DNA from: Hirundichthys speculiger
Taxonomy: Eukaryota > Chordata > Actinopteri > Beloniformes > Exocoetidae
NCBI GenBank assembly: GCA_018398805.1
Contig: JAGFBZ010002268.1
Span: 806,001-870,000 of the forward strand
Length of the DNA: 64,000 nt
Direction of reading: 5' to 3'
Shown: positions 38,763 to 49,700 of the stretch, one piece after another
How positions within the stretch are numbered: position 1 is the first letter of the stretch
How the letters are laid out: each line of letters opens with the position of its first letter
Notes under the pieces: generated by a model
Seen by the model: only the letters and a program-made list of their open reading frames with translations
Database searches by the model: none
Told to the model about the DNA's origin: nothing
Translations under genes and position numbers: made by a program

Positions 38763-41700
38763 GTCTGACTCTGGAGAGTGACATTGAATACGTGTTTGAA
38801 CATATCACCGTTAATACTTCAGAAACACATGGAACGGAGCTATCATTCTTGGAGGTTTGGAAGGAGGCAGTTTTAAGAGTTTGAGTGCACCATGCTGTGT
38901 ACGTGAGTTTAGTTTGGTAAGTGTGGAGCTCTCCAGATCGGTGCAGGTGACTACAGTTGAACAAGATTTTGTAAATAATCTACTGAAGCTCTGTTGCTCT
39001 TAAGTAAGGGTTTGACTTAGTGAAGCATTGGCTTTAGCTAAGCCAACCTGGCACAAATGAGGTTAAAATGTGTGTATTGAGTGTGTCGACAACATGAGAT
39101 TTGAAACTAGCGCAAAGACAAAAAAGTAAACGGTATGTCAAGTAAACTTTACTGCATCCAGTAAGAACCTGTTTGTCTTAGTCTGGACGGGTCCTCTGGG
39201 TGACCTGAACCTCCAGCCTGTTTGCTGGCACGCGTACAACACTTGCTCTTATGCCTGACTGAGACACATTAGACTATGGAATTCAACATCAAGTGCTGGC
39301 CCATTAACCATTTGCCATTTCCTCAAATATTTTCCATCACAGCTCTTTTTCGCTATAAGTAGGCTCAGTGCAGTTCCCAACTCACTTGGAGAGCTGTAAT
39401 GTCAGGTTTTCTTTCTTCCTGAAGTTCAGGTTCAGTTAGTTTTCACGGATTAATCTGAACACCAGAATTCTGACACTGTTATTATAAACCGGCCCCTAGA
39501 AACTGCATTTTTTCAACTGATAGCAGTAAAAGTACATAAAGCACACAGGCAGTCAAGTCACTTGGAAAGTTATAAAAAAAAATTGAATGTATTTGTTACT
39601 TGCAGTGATTTTAGTTTTGTTCAACTTTTAAAGTGATGATTAAAGTTCAGACAAGATTTAGGTTTGTTTGTTTGTTTTTTTTCCCTAAAAAATATAATTG
39701 GGGAAAATACGCAGTAAAAGATAAACACATTTTTAAGAGACGGTCTTTATGCAATGAAAATTACCCATTAATTACATCTGTAAAGTTTGGATTTATGATT
39801 AAAGTAAAATGTTTATGAGCATTTGTCTATTTAGTGCACTGGCAAGTCCAACATACCTAAGTGATAACATTTCCTCTGTAAATCTTAATATTTCAGATAA
39901 CTAATTCAAAAAATGGTGGACAAAAAAAAAAAAGCATTGACAATGCTGTGATCATGAAGTACACTGAGAGTACCCACCGCTGTAATCTAGCTCAAAAAAG
40001 AAGAGAGATTACACATGTAACAAAGAAAATTGGATTCCTTTTGTTTTGATTTTATGATCCACAAAAATTCTAATCTTTGGGTAATACAGTGGTGACCATA
40101 GACTCCATAAGAAGAACTGGACAAACCCCCTGAGCGTTCTTCCATAGATTTTGAAGAGTGATTTTGAAGCTTCTTTTTCCTCATTTTGCTTGGCGCCATG
40201 TTGGTGGAACAAAAATCCAGCTGAAACATGCCCACCTTACATCAGTCACCGTTGGCTATTTTAGTTTGGCTGGCATAGCTGATGTTAACAAATGATGCAA
40301 ATTGATGTTACTTTACATTCATTCTGATCAAATCTGTTGAAAAGTCCTCATTTCAACCGTGGTTACCAAAAACAACATTGGAAAAGAGTTTAAAGCGAGG
40401 ACGAGCAGAGGTCTGGTGGGACGCGCCAGTCGATAGCCAACCACTCACAGGGGTAGATGCGTTGCAGTCGAGGAGGCCTACCGCCATCAGCCCGCTAGTC
40501 GCTGGATGATTGACCACGGGTCCCAGCAGGTTTGGAAGGGTCCTGAAATGATCTGCTGTGGTTCCCGGCTCTTTCAGCCAAGTCATGCTGGAGGATCTGC
40601 GGAGCTGCCAGTGGACATCCGCAGCAAAACCTCCTGTTTCAAATATCATTTTGGTGGTGATGTCAGAAATGACCGCTGTGTTTAGTTGATTAGCACAAGC
40701 TACCTGTTGCTTATCTAAGCTTTGTCGTCGTCCGTTACAAGGCCAACCCACAACCAGCCACAGCAGTGTTTGTCCTGATATTGACCCTCATTCCACAACA
40801 GTCACCTAATGTCAGGAACGGTTGGATCCCTTGAACAATTGACAATTATTGTTTTTTCATGCATGACATCGCTGATCTCCTAATTATTTTAAACAAAACT
40901 TGAACAGAGTAATTTATCCCTGTCACAATTCATAAGCCCTTTCAAACATGTGACAGATTACATTCATGGCTTCAGCTTTGTTTTAATTCTGTCAGTCAGG
41001 TCAAAGCCACTTTGAAATAATGTTTTTCATGCCTTCAGTCACACTCCCCTCCCAATGACTGAAAGCATCATGGTGTGTGATGTTTAGGAAAGAATGAAAA
41101 GTGCATCAGGTGACTTATAATGTATGAGGTCAGTATTTCCCTACAATGTCATGACTACATGTCAGGACTCACCATATTAGCCAGACAAGCACGCTGTGGT
41201 CGTGCATAACATACCAGCAGTGAATGGCAGCAGTAGAAAACATAATTTCTCTACGTGGTCAAGCTTTGTGAACAGGTATGATAAAGGACTATTAGTAGTA
41301 GGGGATCTGGGAGTCCTCTCCCAGAACATTTTTAATTATATAGATGGCATTTCCTGCACTCTGGTGAATTTTAACAGGTTGTTATACACCTACTTTTACC
41401 TGTAAGTAAACATTTGATTCAAAGACTAGCCAGCTAACTATGTTAACTTTTCCATATTCAGAAGGAAAAGTGCTGTTTCTGATGTTTTAATCACAAAAAC
41501 ATAATTTAGGATACACTACTCATCAGTAACAAACATGGTTATGATGATAAGGTTGCCTTTGATTATTCCATCAGATTTTTCTTCTCTTTTTTTTACTCCC
41601 ACCTCCAGCCTTCTTCTCTTGCAGATTTTTTTTTTTCTGATTTCTCTGTTGATGTCACTTTTGCTGATGAGAATATTCTCTCTATCATGCCGAGCATTCA

Positions 41701-44700
41701 CTCCTGTTTTTAGCTGCATTTGCAGCTTTTGCTCTCTTTCTTTCTCATCCTTCGTCTTAATGTCTTTGCAACTAGTGTTCCTCCTCCCACTCTTTCAGTC
41801 CATGTTGTCAGGCAATCACAATTTAAAATAAGGTTTAAATTACAGGACTGGCTGTGGCTTTCCGTTGTTCCCTCAGAGTTTTTGCCAACTTGCAATTTGG
41901 CTTTTAATGGAACCCTGCCATGCTGCTGAACCTAAAGATTCTTTGCAGATGTCGACAGACTCAGTCTATGAAATGCTAGAAACTGTCGCCTGTGTTGTGA
42001 GCTCTGACTGTAACACAGAGTTAAGACAAGAAGTTCAATTTATGAATGCAATAACTGATTAAGTTCTGGTCAACTTCCAGGACTGGTTGTTTGTGTAAGA
42101 ACACATGCATACATGTATGCAAGGCCCTCACCCACTGAAGTCCACACCGACAGTATTTAAGTCTTCTTTCATCACAAATATTATCTCAATGAGATTTTAG
42201 TATGTTAGTGATGTACTTCTTTCTTGTTTAAGCAGATTTGATACATGGAACATGTGGCAAAATACAGTAAATTTGTGTCACCTCCTGACCATGTATGTAT
42301 TGTGATTGTGCATTGTGTTTGCAGCACGCACTATTGTATTTCTGTGCTAGCACCTCTACACAGAAGCTTCACATTCAAATAATTCGTCTTAATAAAGTTT
42401 GAGAAATAATTCTATAATTCCTTACTCACAGTGGAACAAATGGATCTATTCCACCAATAAATGAATGTAATTATTTCGTGAGGAGTGAAGGCTGTATAGT
42501 GAGACCACGTGAGGCTCAATGAGAGACTTGTCAACTTGACCTCTGTGACTGGCTAAGCGGGGGGAGGAAGTGTTGAGGAAGAAGGCTTGGCCAGGAATGT
42601 GTTGGGAGGGGAGACTTGTCAACTAGTGAGTTCTGGTGCTTTGAGTCTGCTTTTGTCTTTTTATTCAGGCTTAAATCTTCATTTGTGCAAACATATGATA
42701 CCGTTTCTCCATAAAGCCTGACTCTTCTAAAGAGTCATGATGCCTGGAGCCCCCTCTAGGCTTGGGCGGTATTACGGCAATACCGTATACCGCGGTGTTT
42801 AAAAATAGCAGCGGTATCAGTTCCAATACCGTCATGAAAAAAATGCAATGCACTTATACACGAGATAAGGATTAAATATTAAATAAAAGTAATTTAATGC
42901 TAAATGCTAAAATTGATTCTATGTAGTCACGTGACAGCGCGGAGGAGAGAGAGGGGGAGAAAGATGGCAGATCCTGCACGGAGTGACTTGGTGTCAAAAA
43001 AGAACACAACTTCTGCAGTTTGGGAGTATTTCGGGTTCCAGGCAAACGAGAAAGGAGAGCCGGCAAATACTGATGAAGCAATTTATACATTTGTATAAGT
43101 TTGGTATTCAATTTCCGAAGGTGAAGGCACAAGCCAGTCATGATAGTAGTCACGGTAATACCGTATACTGTGGTAAAATGTAAAGAAAGTTTGACCGTAT
43201 CAAAATCTGGATACCGCCCAAGCCTAGCCACCTCTCACAAATTAAATTAAAATGGTTGGATTCTCAAATGGCAACAATTTAGGGAAAACTCTTCCAAATA
43301 TATCCCCTGACTTTGAACTAGCTTTGTTTTCCTGGCCACAATGACTACAACGAACTTGGTATGACAACAGATGGATGATAGCAGAGATGATGGTGGAGTT
43401 GTCATGGATGCAGTGATATATGCAAAACCTTAGGCATTTCTTGTCTTGGGCTGTTGGCCAATTGGAAGTAGGAGCAGAAACGCAGGAAGCTTGTTACTTT
43501 CTCTCTTCCCTGTTGAAGATCTTCCCAGGAATTTCAGAGGGACGCTCACTAGCTTTCCGGAGGCTTGGTGTCACTCCAGGTTCAAGGAACGTGTCTGAGT
43601 GGCTGCGCAGTGCTTGTGTTACTCAAAACTATACATTAATCGCTTGCATTCTGTTCCATCAGTAGATCCACTTTACATTGGAAAAACAGGGACAAGAAAA
43701 GTGTGCGTGCAAGAATGTGTGTGTGTGTTTGTGTGTTTGTGAGTGAGAGGCCCGGTTGTGTTTGACTGTAAAGGCCTTGTCTGGCGATAAGGCAGCTTGC
43801 TGATGGCTGAGATAGTCGAGACGCCAGCTTAAATGTGGCTTGCTGGATTGAAGTTTCCCTGTAATGATAGTTGTCTCAAACAACATAGAATCTACCATTT
43901 GCAGACAGGGAGGGGTAGTTTTTTTTTTTTTCCCCCTGTATTTGATTTTATTTCTACCTTTTTGGGGATTTTTGGTAGGAGACATGAGGAAATAGGATCA
44001 TAACAAAGCAGGTTAGACGCAACCAACGATGGTCAGTGGCTAAATTCTATCCTCCCGTCTCGTCCCCCGATCCCCCCGCTACCCCTCCTCCTCCCTCTCC
44101 CCAACCCACCCACTTCTTTCAGCACAGTGGAAGAGTCTAATAACTGGAGGGGAATCTAATCCTTGGCACTGGATGAAAGACGAGGGTCTCCCTCCCTCCC
44201 TCTCTTTCTCACAGTCTCTTTCTGCCTCTTCATTTTTTCCGTGGATGCTGGTTATGCTTGGCAGGTTCTCCCTCACTCTCATTCTCCTGCTCCATCTTTA
44301 ACCTAGTCTCTCTTTCTCTTTTTCCTGCCCTGCTACCTCACCTCTTTTCCTCCCCTGCTTCATTACTTTCCAGGCAGGTTAAGGTTTACAGTTGTAGGTC
44401 ACTTAAGTGACTGAGGAAAGGCAGGAAGTTAATAAGAAAGTTTAGACATTACATATATTATATTAATATATTTATTGCTGAGACTCAGGAGAAGATACAG
44501 ACCACTTTCATTAGTGTTTATCACATATAAAGCTACAGTTTTTTTGTTTAACATCATGACTGGAAGAAGGGGTGATCATTGAGTCTCTGTCCACGGGTAA
44601 TATCCACTTACTAGCACCTTTAAAGTTCACTAATTAACAAGTTTCATCAGGTTCCTTTAATATTTACAAAAATTGTAGTTTTAAAAATGATGTAAGATAA

Positions 44701-46415
44701 TGTGGCAGGCCTTGTTGTCACACTGAGTTTGTCAGTCACTGGCAGAGACTGCAGGAAGCAATTGCTTGTGACAAGTTAACCTGTTCTCCAGATGTCAGAT
44801 CTGCTGTTTTATTAAAGCCAGTCTTCATCATACTCACAACGTGTCCCTTGGTGTTGATAGCTTGATGGTTGTAAACAAACAAAAGCAAAATGTTACCTTT
44901 AGAAACACAGATAAAGCTCGCTTTAGGAGGGAGGAAGGGCTGGTTGTAGAATTGATCACAAGGCTTTTGTCCTGAAGATTCGAACTGAACTTTTCTGTAT
45001 TTTCACTTTTTTTTTTTTCTTGGAGACTGTATTTTGTGTTTGGTTTGGATAACATGGACAGATGGATAGGATTAGACAGAAAACTAGTGGGATAAGGTTG
45101 GGAAGTTGTCCCCAACCCTGCACACTGAAACACAGTTTTGTTTCCCACTGTGGTCTTAGCAAAAGTCCTATGATTTCTGGTCTTTATGCAACGCTAAGAC
45201 AGCTGTCCACTCATGCAATATTTTTTTATATTATATTATATCTTAATATATAATATATATTTTATTATATTTCTGAAAAAAAAATCTGTCAATTCCTATT
45301 TGAAGTCCAGTTTAACCATCTTTGAGAAGTCAGTCTGACCTCTGAACTTTTATCAACACTTAAAAAACACCCCTCCCATTCATTCAAGTGGCAGATCATT
45401 GTAATCTAATTACATCAGGTTATTTGTTTTACATTTTCCACTTTTATCAAAACATTTGTTTAGTCCTTGGCTGAGAGTTTAATTGACTTTTCAATGAGAC
45501 TGGCACTAAGAGACAGTGATTTTGAAATGAAATAACAAAGGCTACTTATCTAATTGGTAAACAGAGCTGTTAAAGAGCGGTTGGCTTAAATGCTTGCAGG
45601 ACACTATAATTGCTGCCAGCCTTCACATACAGATGCAGACATGCACATTCACATCACAAGCATGCATGGTTTTTTTTTTTAACTTCCTCCACTCGAACAT
45701 AAACACATTGATAACCTCTAGTTTGAACCCCTCTTTAAAAATACCATTGAAAAAGTCAGTTGCCCCCCCCCCCCCCCCACTGCTCCTTCTTCCTCCCTCC
45801 CTCTTTGTTCTCACATGACCCTGTTATACCTGCAGCTGGATGATAGCCAGACTTAGTGTGATGACACTAAAGACTGTGCTAGGAACATTAAGCATGTAAG
45901 GACTGTCAAATACCGATGGAGATTGTGATTTAGAGCTTTGAATCTTTTAGCAGTAACTGAAATCACATTCTGCACAAACCTCATTTAAAACTGTTGAGTC
46001 TTTAAAAAAGGCTTCACAAAAGAAAAGTTTTCCGAGATTAGATTTCATATTCTTGACTTTTTTGGAACTGCTGTTTCTTTGCTTGTAATAACCTGTTTGA
46101 GCAATACATAGCGTACAATACATCATGAACTTTAAAGTCATGATTTAACAGTGTATCATTTGTTGCATCATTCATTATACTATTATACAAGATTAAAACA
46201 CTTTTGGTGTGCTATATGTCTTAAACACTGGGGGAAAAAAAATCCCAGTTTGTTTTATGTTTTCTTTAGGAATTAATTTGATCATGAGCTCATAAAGTCT
46301 CCCTGTGTTTCCCCAGACATGTTTGTGTTGCCTTATTATAGGGAAGAGCATGTCTTGTAAAAGTGTGTGTCTGTGTGTGGGTGTGTGTGAGGGAGGGAGA
46401 GAGAGAGAGAGACAC

Positions 46416-46453
<38 letters not shown>

Positions 46454-47598
46454 ATACAGTATGATCAGGAGAGAGAGAAAGAGAGATCCTGCTAGCTGAG
46501 CAGCCTACTCTCTTATTGGAGAGCTGTAAAAACTCCAGACCGCAGGAGTTGCCAGCCTGGAATTCACTAATGACACACGTGGGCCTCAGATGAGAAGTGC
46601 AATTTTGTGTGTGTGTGCTATGGTTGCACTGTTTGGATCAGAAGCCTTAGTATGTGTGAGTGCGTGGGCATGTGTGAGGCCCCATCTCATCATTTATTGT
46701 GTGTGTGTGTGTGTGTGCATATATTTGTACGCAAACACTCATCTCCTCCCACTTGTACCAGCAAACCCCTTCGTATGCTTGGTCCCCCTGAAATGAAAAT
46801 GGTGGCTGTGTAAACATAACACACCTTGCCTAATCTTGGTCCTGGTTTTAACCAAAAGCAGTAAGTTAATGGGAGAAGGGCAGCCACCACTCTGGCCTCT
46901 GGTGGATAAAGAGGGGGTGTTCGTTGGAAAATGAAAGGAATGGGGCCACAGGCACATGGGTCTTTAAATCCTCTGTGTCAATAGAGTCTCTGGAGCAAAA
47001 TAATGGCATCACTCTGTGTGGGAGTTAATGTGAGCTGATAGCATGAGGGCTGGGGGGTCAGGGGTTCATGGGCTCGCGCTAGGTTGACAGAGAGCTGAAT
47101 GCTTTCAGCCCCCAGCTCCCCTCTCCGTCGCGCTAAACCTCCTCTTTAACTCCGGACCTGTAGGAGAGTTACACAGGGTGATGGTGAGGGATGTCATTGG
47201 AGGAAGTGGGATGATTGGTGATGACAGTTTCAGTCCTCTTTTCAAAACATGAATGACGGGTGACAAATTAAATGAAAAAGCTTCACTAAATGCAAAACAA
47301 AGTTACAGCAAGTGGTTCCATATACAATAAAGGGGATAACAAACCACTGAAAAATTATAAATACCATGCCATGAGGTGTAAGAGAGAACAGCCTGCTGCT
47401 ATCTTAAAAGTTTTTTTTTCCTCTAGACAACAACAACAACAACAACAACAACAATAATAATATTAATAATAATAGTCAAGTTTCTATTTAAGAATATAAA
47501 AAAGAAAGAAAACTATCCACTAAGACTGTATTAAGAATGTTTACGAAGGTAATAGCCAGTTGAGAAGTACTGCCTGACAGTCACAGGAAATGACATAT

Positions 47599-47670
<72 letters not shown>

Positions 47671-49344
47671 ATATATATATATATATAAGCATTTAGATAT
47701 ATTACCATTTAGATGATGGTTGAATCAACGTTGATATAGTGTCAGTGAATGGTTGAAACCTCAACGTTGAAGAAGGGTAGAATTCCTTTGCGCTTTCTGT
47801 ACAATTTCAATGCCAAGTTTCAACGTAGAATCAATATCACTGCTGACACTCTTTCAATGTTAATTCAACCATATTTTGCTATCTGGGATCTGATGGTTTT
47901 GAGAAAGAATACAGTTTGAAGGTATTTTGGCAGTGGCCTAGCTTTTCAGATCCAGACGCTACAACCATCTTTTAACAAACCTGTGGACTTGACACACAAT
48001 CATACCTGTTTTTATTTGTTCATTTTTTTAAAACTTCAAACTTTTCATCTTTATAAAGATGAAATAAAGCATAATACTATATATTATTGTATAGTAATAA
48101 TACACTATATTAATACACCATAATAGTATAATATTATACTATAAGTATACTGAAACACTATACCTTCCCACCACCACACACACACACACACTGTAAACCT
48201 AGGAGATACACTGTATGCAAATATGCAGCTGCACAATAGCCTCATGAGCCTTCTGTCACATCATCAATAGACACATCTTGAGTGAGATGTTAGTGTTTTA
48301 TCATGGTCACTTTACAATGAGCCATGCTTGTTTTAGATGAGATGTGTGCAGTGAGACACTCAGGATCTGTTTTGGCTCTCAACATTCACAACCTAAACTA
48401 CGGGGAATCATGAAAATTGGTGGGTTAGGGTGAGCGGCAGAACAAAGGAGGGGGATAAAATTAAGGCAAAGTTTGATTAGAGACTTTAGACTCCTTCAGA
48501 GACAGGAAGGGAGTTAGGTGCAGATCTGGTACTTAAAACAGACATAGTATGAGCAGCCTCACCTGAAAAACACAGGTTAATTGGATCAGTTGATGGTCCT
48601 CCCATGAGGCTGTTTCTTATTGAATTTGGCCAGAACAGGCTCTGTCACAGAGGCCTGAAACAAAACCGATGCAAACATGAATTCTTACCCTTCTTTTCTT
48701 TCCCTGCAGACACTGGTACCTCCCTCGGCTCTTCGACCTCAGGTGGACATCGCTCTCACTGGTGCAGTGTTGCCTACTGGGAGCAACGCACCCGTGTGGG
48801 TCGTCTTTATCCGGCCTACGAGCCCTCGCTTAGCATCTTCTATGACCTACCTCAGGGCACCGGCCTCTGCCTCGGACAGCTGCATGCCAACGCCTACCAC
48901 AGCCACCGTGATGACCCAGGAAGCCACGGCACATTTGGTCCTCACGTACGTCACAGCCACAGGGGTGCAGGGAGTAGCAGCAGTGTCCAACAGATACGCA
49001 GTAAAATTGGTTTCGGTATCGTGCTGACTCGTGAGCCGGACGGAGTGTGGGTCTACAATCGCAGCCAGCATCCGGTGTTTGTCCACTCACCCACTCTGGA
49101 CCCACCCAGTGCTCGAGGACTGAGTGTGAATAGGGTGATGCCGGGCTTTTCCCTCAAAGTGTTTGATTATGAGTGTTCCAGCTGGATGACGGAGCATGGC
49201 GTGAAGCCTGAGTCCCAGGAGGGGCCCTGGGACCCCCACAGCGTCCGCATCAGTTTTGCTAAAGGATGGGGCCCCTGCTACTCAAGACAATTCATCACCT
49301 CCTGTCCCTGCTGGCTGGAGGTGCTTCTCAACAACCACAGATAG
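30006..49344 (+). CDS. smad6: Smad6, inhibitory SMAD (four coding exons, frame break in exon 1)
   Basis: Coding exons: 30006-30745, 32216-32269, 32654-32731 and 48710-49344, with GT/AG borders and matching phases, giving about 502 residues (human about 496). The N-terminus [17 protein letters not shown], the PPPPY motif, and the end [20 protein letters not shown] followed by LEVLLNNHR identify SMAD6. SMAD7 ends differently (LEVIFNSR) and lacks the CGP before the PY motif. The C-terminus has no SSXS motif, as in all inhibitory SMADs. The protein binds activated BMP type I receptors and competes for SMAD1-SMAD4, and its PY motif recruits SMURF ubiquitin ligases. Oddities: a required frame change within 30336-30437, and a His-rich loop in MH2. 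Teleosts usually have smad6a and smad6b; I cannot tell which this is. Confidence 0.93.
30746..32215 (+). other. smad6: smad6 intron 1
   Basis: It begins GTAAGG, contains a G-rich run (about 30770-30800) and ends TTGTTTTCAG. GGCGCC immediately followed by AGAC lies at 31527-31536, a possible SMAD1/5-SMAD4 site, in a stretch (31320-31640) that is less AT-rich than the rest. Short open frames are not genes. Confidence 0.5.
32216..32269 (+). CDS. smad6: smad6 exon 2: PY-motif linker
   Basis: 54 nt reading [18 protein letters not shown]. The PPPPY is the PY motif that binds WW domains of SMURF1/2. Human SMAD6 has ESPPPPYSRLSPRDEYKPL here. Entry and exit are both in phase with the neighbours. Confidence 0.93.
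32654..32731 (+). CDS. smad6: smad6 exon 3: linker
   Basis: 78 nt reading [20 protein letters not shown] then MPRDYT. It corresponds to human DSTLSYTETEATNSL. Acceptor AAACCAG and donor GTGAGT are good. Intron 2 (32270-32653) has nothing else of note beyond T-rich tracts. Confidence 0.9.
35205..35246. repeat. (AAT)n microsatellite
   Basis: AATAATGATAATAATAATA-type trinucleotide run in smad6 intron 3. Confidence 0.85.
35540..36180 (-). pseudogene. Tc1-like transposase N-terminal half
   Basis: The minus strand shows the N-terminal helix-turn-helix region in broken frames (about 35880-36090, e.g. [15 protein letters not shown] in one frame) and then [20 protein letters not shown] and [15 protein letters not shown], the block around the first catalytic Asp (normally WTDETK). 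No C-terminal half follows. It is a truncated relic in smad6 intron 3. Confidence 0.6.
37260..37530 (+). pseudogene. Tc1-type fragment, same family as 6559-7388
   Basis: TTTCAGGGACGTCCATGCAT and AGCAACATATGCCATCC are family landmarks. In broken frames the plus strand gives FQGRPCIF and then a block corresponding to the second catalytic Asp region. It is short and dead. Confidence 0.5.
38722..38763. repeat. (GT)n followed by an 18-base G run
   Basis: GT repeats from about 38722 to 38745 run directly into 18 consecutive G (38746-38763), in smad6 intron 3. Length calls in such tracts are error-prone. Confidence 0.85.
40085..40230. repeat. fragment of a fish dispersed repeat
   Basis: GACCATAGACTCCATAAGAA, later CCATAGATTTTGAAGAG and GGCGCCATGTTGG, follow the order of a repeat I recall from fish genomes (ATAGACTGTATA...GTCGCCATGTTG). 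The 132-codon minus-strand frame at 40353-40751 next to it has no protein signature. Confidence 0.35.
42757..43226 (+). mobile_element. hAT element remnant with a BED-type N-terminus
   Basis: The ends TAGGCTTGGGCGGTAT and ATACCGCCCAAGCCTA are perfect inverted repeats, and an 8-bp target duplication GCCCCCTC / GCCACCTC (42749-42756, 43227-43234) has one mismatch. An open frame from 42964 reads [20 protein letters not shown] then EYFGF, the start of a BED-type zinc finger, and stops at 43096-43098 before the Cys pair. The rest of the transposase is deleted. It lies in smad6 intron 3, same strand. Confidence 0.75.
45763..45778. repeat. 16-base C run
   Basis: Homopolymer C tract in smad6 intron 3, followed by CT-rich sequence. 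Confidence 0.85.
46389..46450. repeat. (GA)n microsatellite
   Basis: GAGA run with a few C interruptions, preceded by a GT repeat (about 46360-46390). Another GT run lies at 46697-46718. All are in smad6 intron 3. Confidence 0.85.
47428..47475. repeat. (ACA)n / (AAT)n microsatellite
   Basis: CAACAACAACAACAACAACA passing into AATAATATTAATAATAAT, in smad6 intron 3. Confidence 0.85.
47595..47687. repeat. (TA)n microsatellite
   Basis: About 90 bp of alternating TA with two short interruptions, directly before the hairpin MITE at 47716. Confidence 0.9.
47716..47872. mobile_element. hairpin MITE (ATGGTTGAATCAACG ends)
   Basis: Left ATGGTTGAATCAACGTTGA and right TCAATGTTAATTCAACCAT are inverted repeats. 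An inner pair AGTGTCAG / CTGACACT deepens the hairpin. It is about 157 bp and non-coding. The adjoining TATTTTGCTATCTGGG is usual next to this repeat in fish. Confidence 0.55.
48710..49344 (+). CDS. smad6: smad6 exon 4: MH2 domain with His-rich loop
   Basis: 211 codons after a split one. [20 protein letters not shown] starts the MH2 core, followed by [47 protein letters not shown] and the conserved end. Between GQL and RSKIG (48883-48996) there are 38 residues with seven His and a run of four Ser, where human SMAD6 has 12. The exon is otherwise fully open to TAG. MH2 mediates receptor and SMAD binding. The loop was not recognised from SMAD6 of mammals. Confidence 0.95.
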
Positions 49345-49700
49345 CAAACAAACACTCACTGACTCACAGGAGGTGACCTAGCCCACTATCCTAATTGTAA
49401 TCTACCTAGATTTAATATAAAATTTATATATTATATAAAGTATATTATACATGTAAATACTTGAGTCATTTTTACGATGCAATTATTTATGTATAGTGTA
49501 ATGTGTATATGGACAAAAATAAAAAAGAACAAGAATATGCACTTTGATTCTATATAAGCATTACAGATTTTCATTGTCATTTTGCAAACATAAAGTGTAC
49601 AATTAAGACAAGCTTGGTTTATGTTCTCATAATTTAGCAAATTTTTCAAAACATATGCCACACACACATTGTCAATAAAGTATTTGTATTAAATTAAGGT
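49345..49700 (+). other. smad6: smad6 3' UTR
   Basis: AT-rich sequence without repeats. AATAAA lies at 49674-49679, the best polyadenylation signal; an earlier AATAAA is near 49517. A proximal and a distal end are both possible. Confidence 0.55.

Larger units (their letters stand above)
32732..48709 (+). other. smad6: smad6 intron 3, 16 kb
   Basis: The longest intron of the gene, between the linker and the MH2 exon. It holds Tc1 fragments (35540-36180, 37260-37530), a fish repeat (about 40085-40230), a hAT derivative (42757-43226), a hairpin MITE (47716-47872) and many microsatellites. Stretches with lower AT content and no repeat signature (33000-33660, 38480-38700, 42480-42620, 43430-43860, 46970-47220) could hold enhancers. 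The acceptor is TTTCCCTGCAG. No other gene is seen inside. Confidence 0.7.

Noticed and set aside
40353..40751. 132-codon minus-strand frame
   Set aside because: No recognisable protein family and it adjoins a repeat fragment. Left unannotated.
42904..43183. Independent gene at the hAT frame
   Set aside because: It lies entirely between hAT terminal repeats and is a truncated transposase start.
48909..48985. A retained mini-intron explaining the extra MH2 loop
   Set aside because: GT and AG pairs exist, but there is no pyrimidine tract or good acceptor, the region is open and in frame, and vertebrate SMAD6 has MH2 in one exon.
30006..49344. Assignment as smad7
   Set aside because: The end [20 protein letters not shown] with LEVLLNNHR, the TVTCC block and CGP before the PY motif match SMAD6. 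SMAD7 has a different C-terminus and linker.
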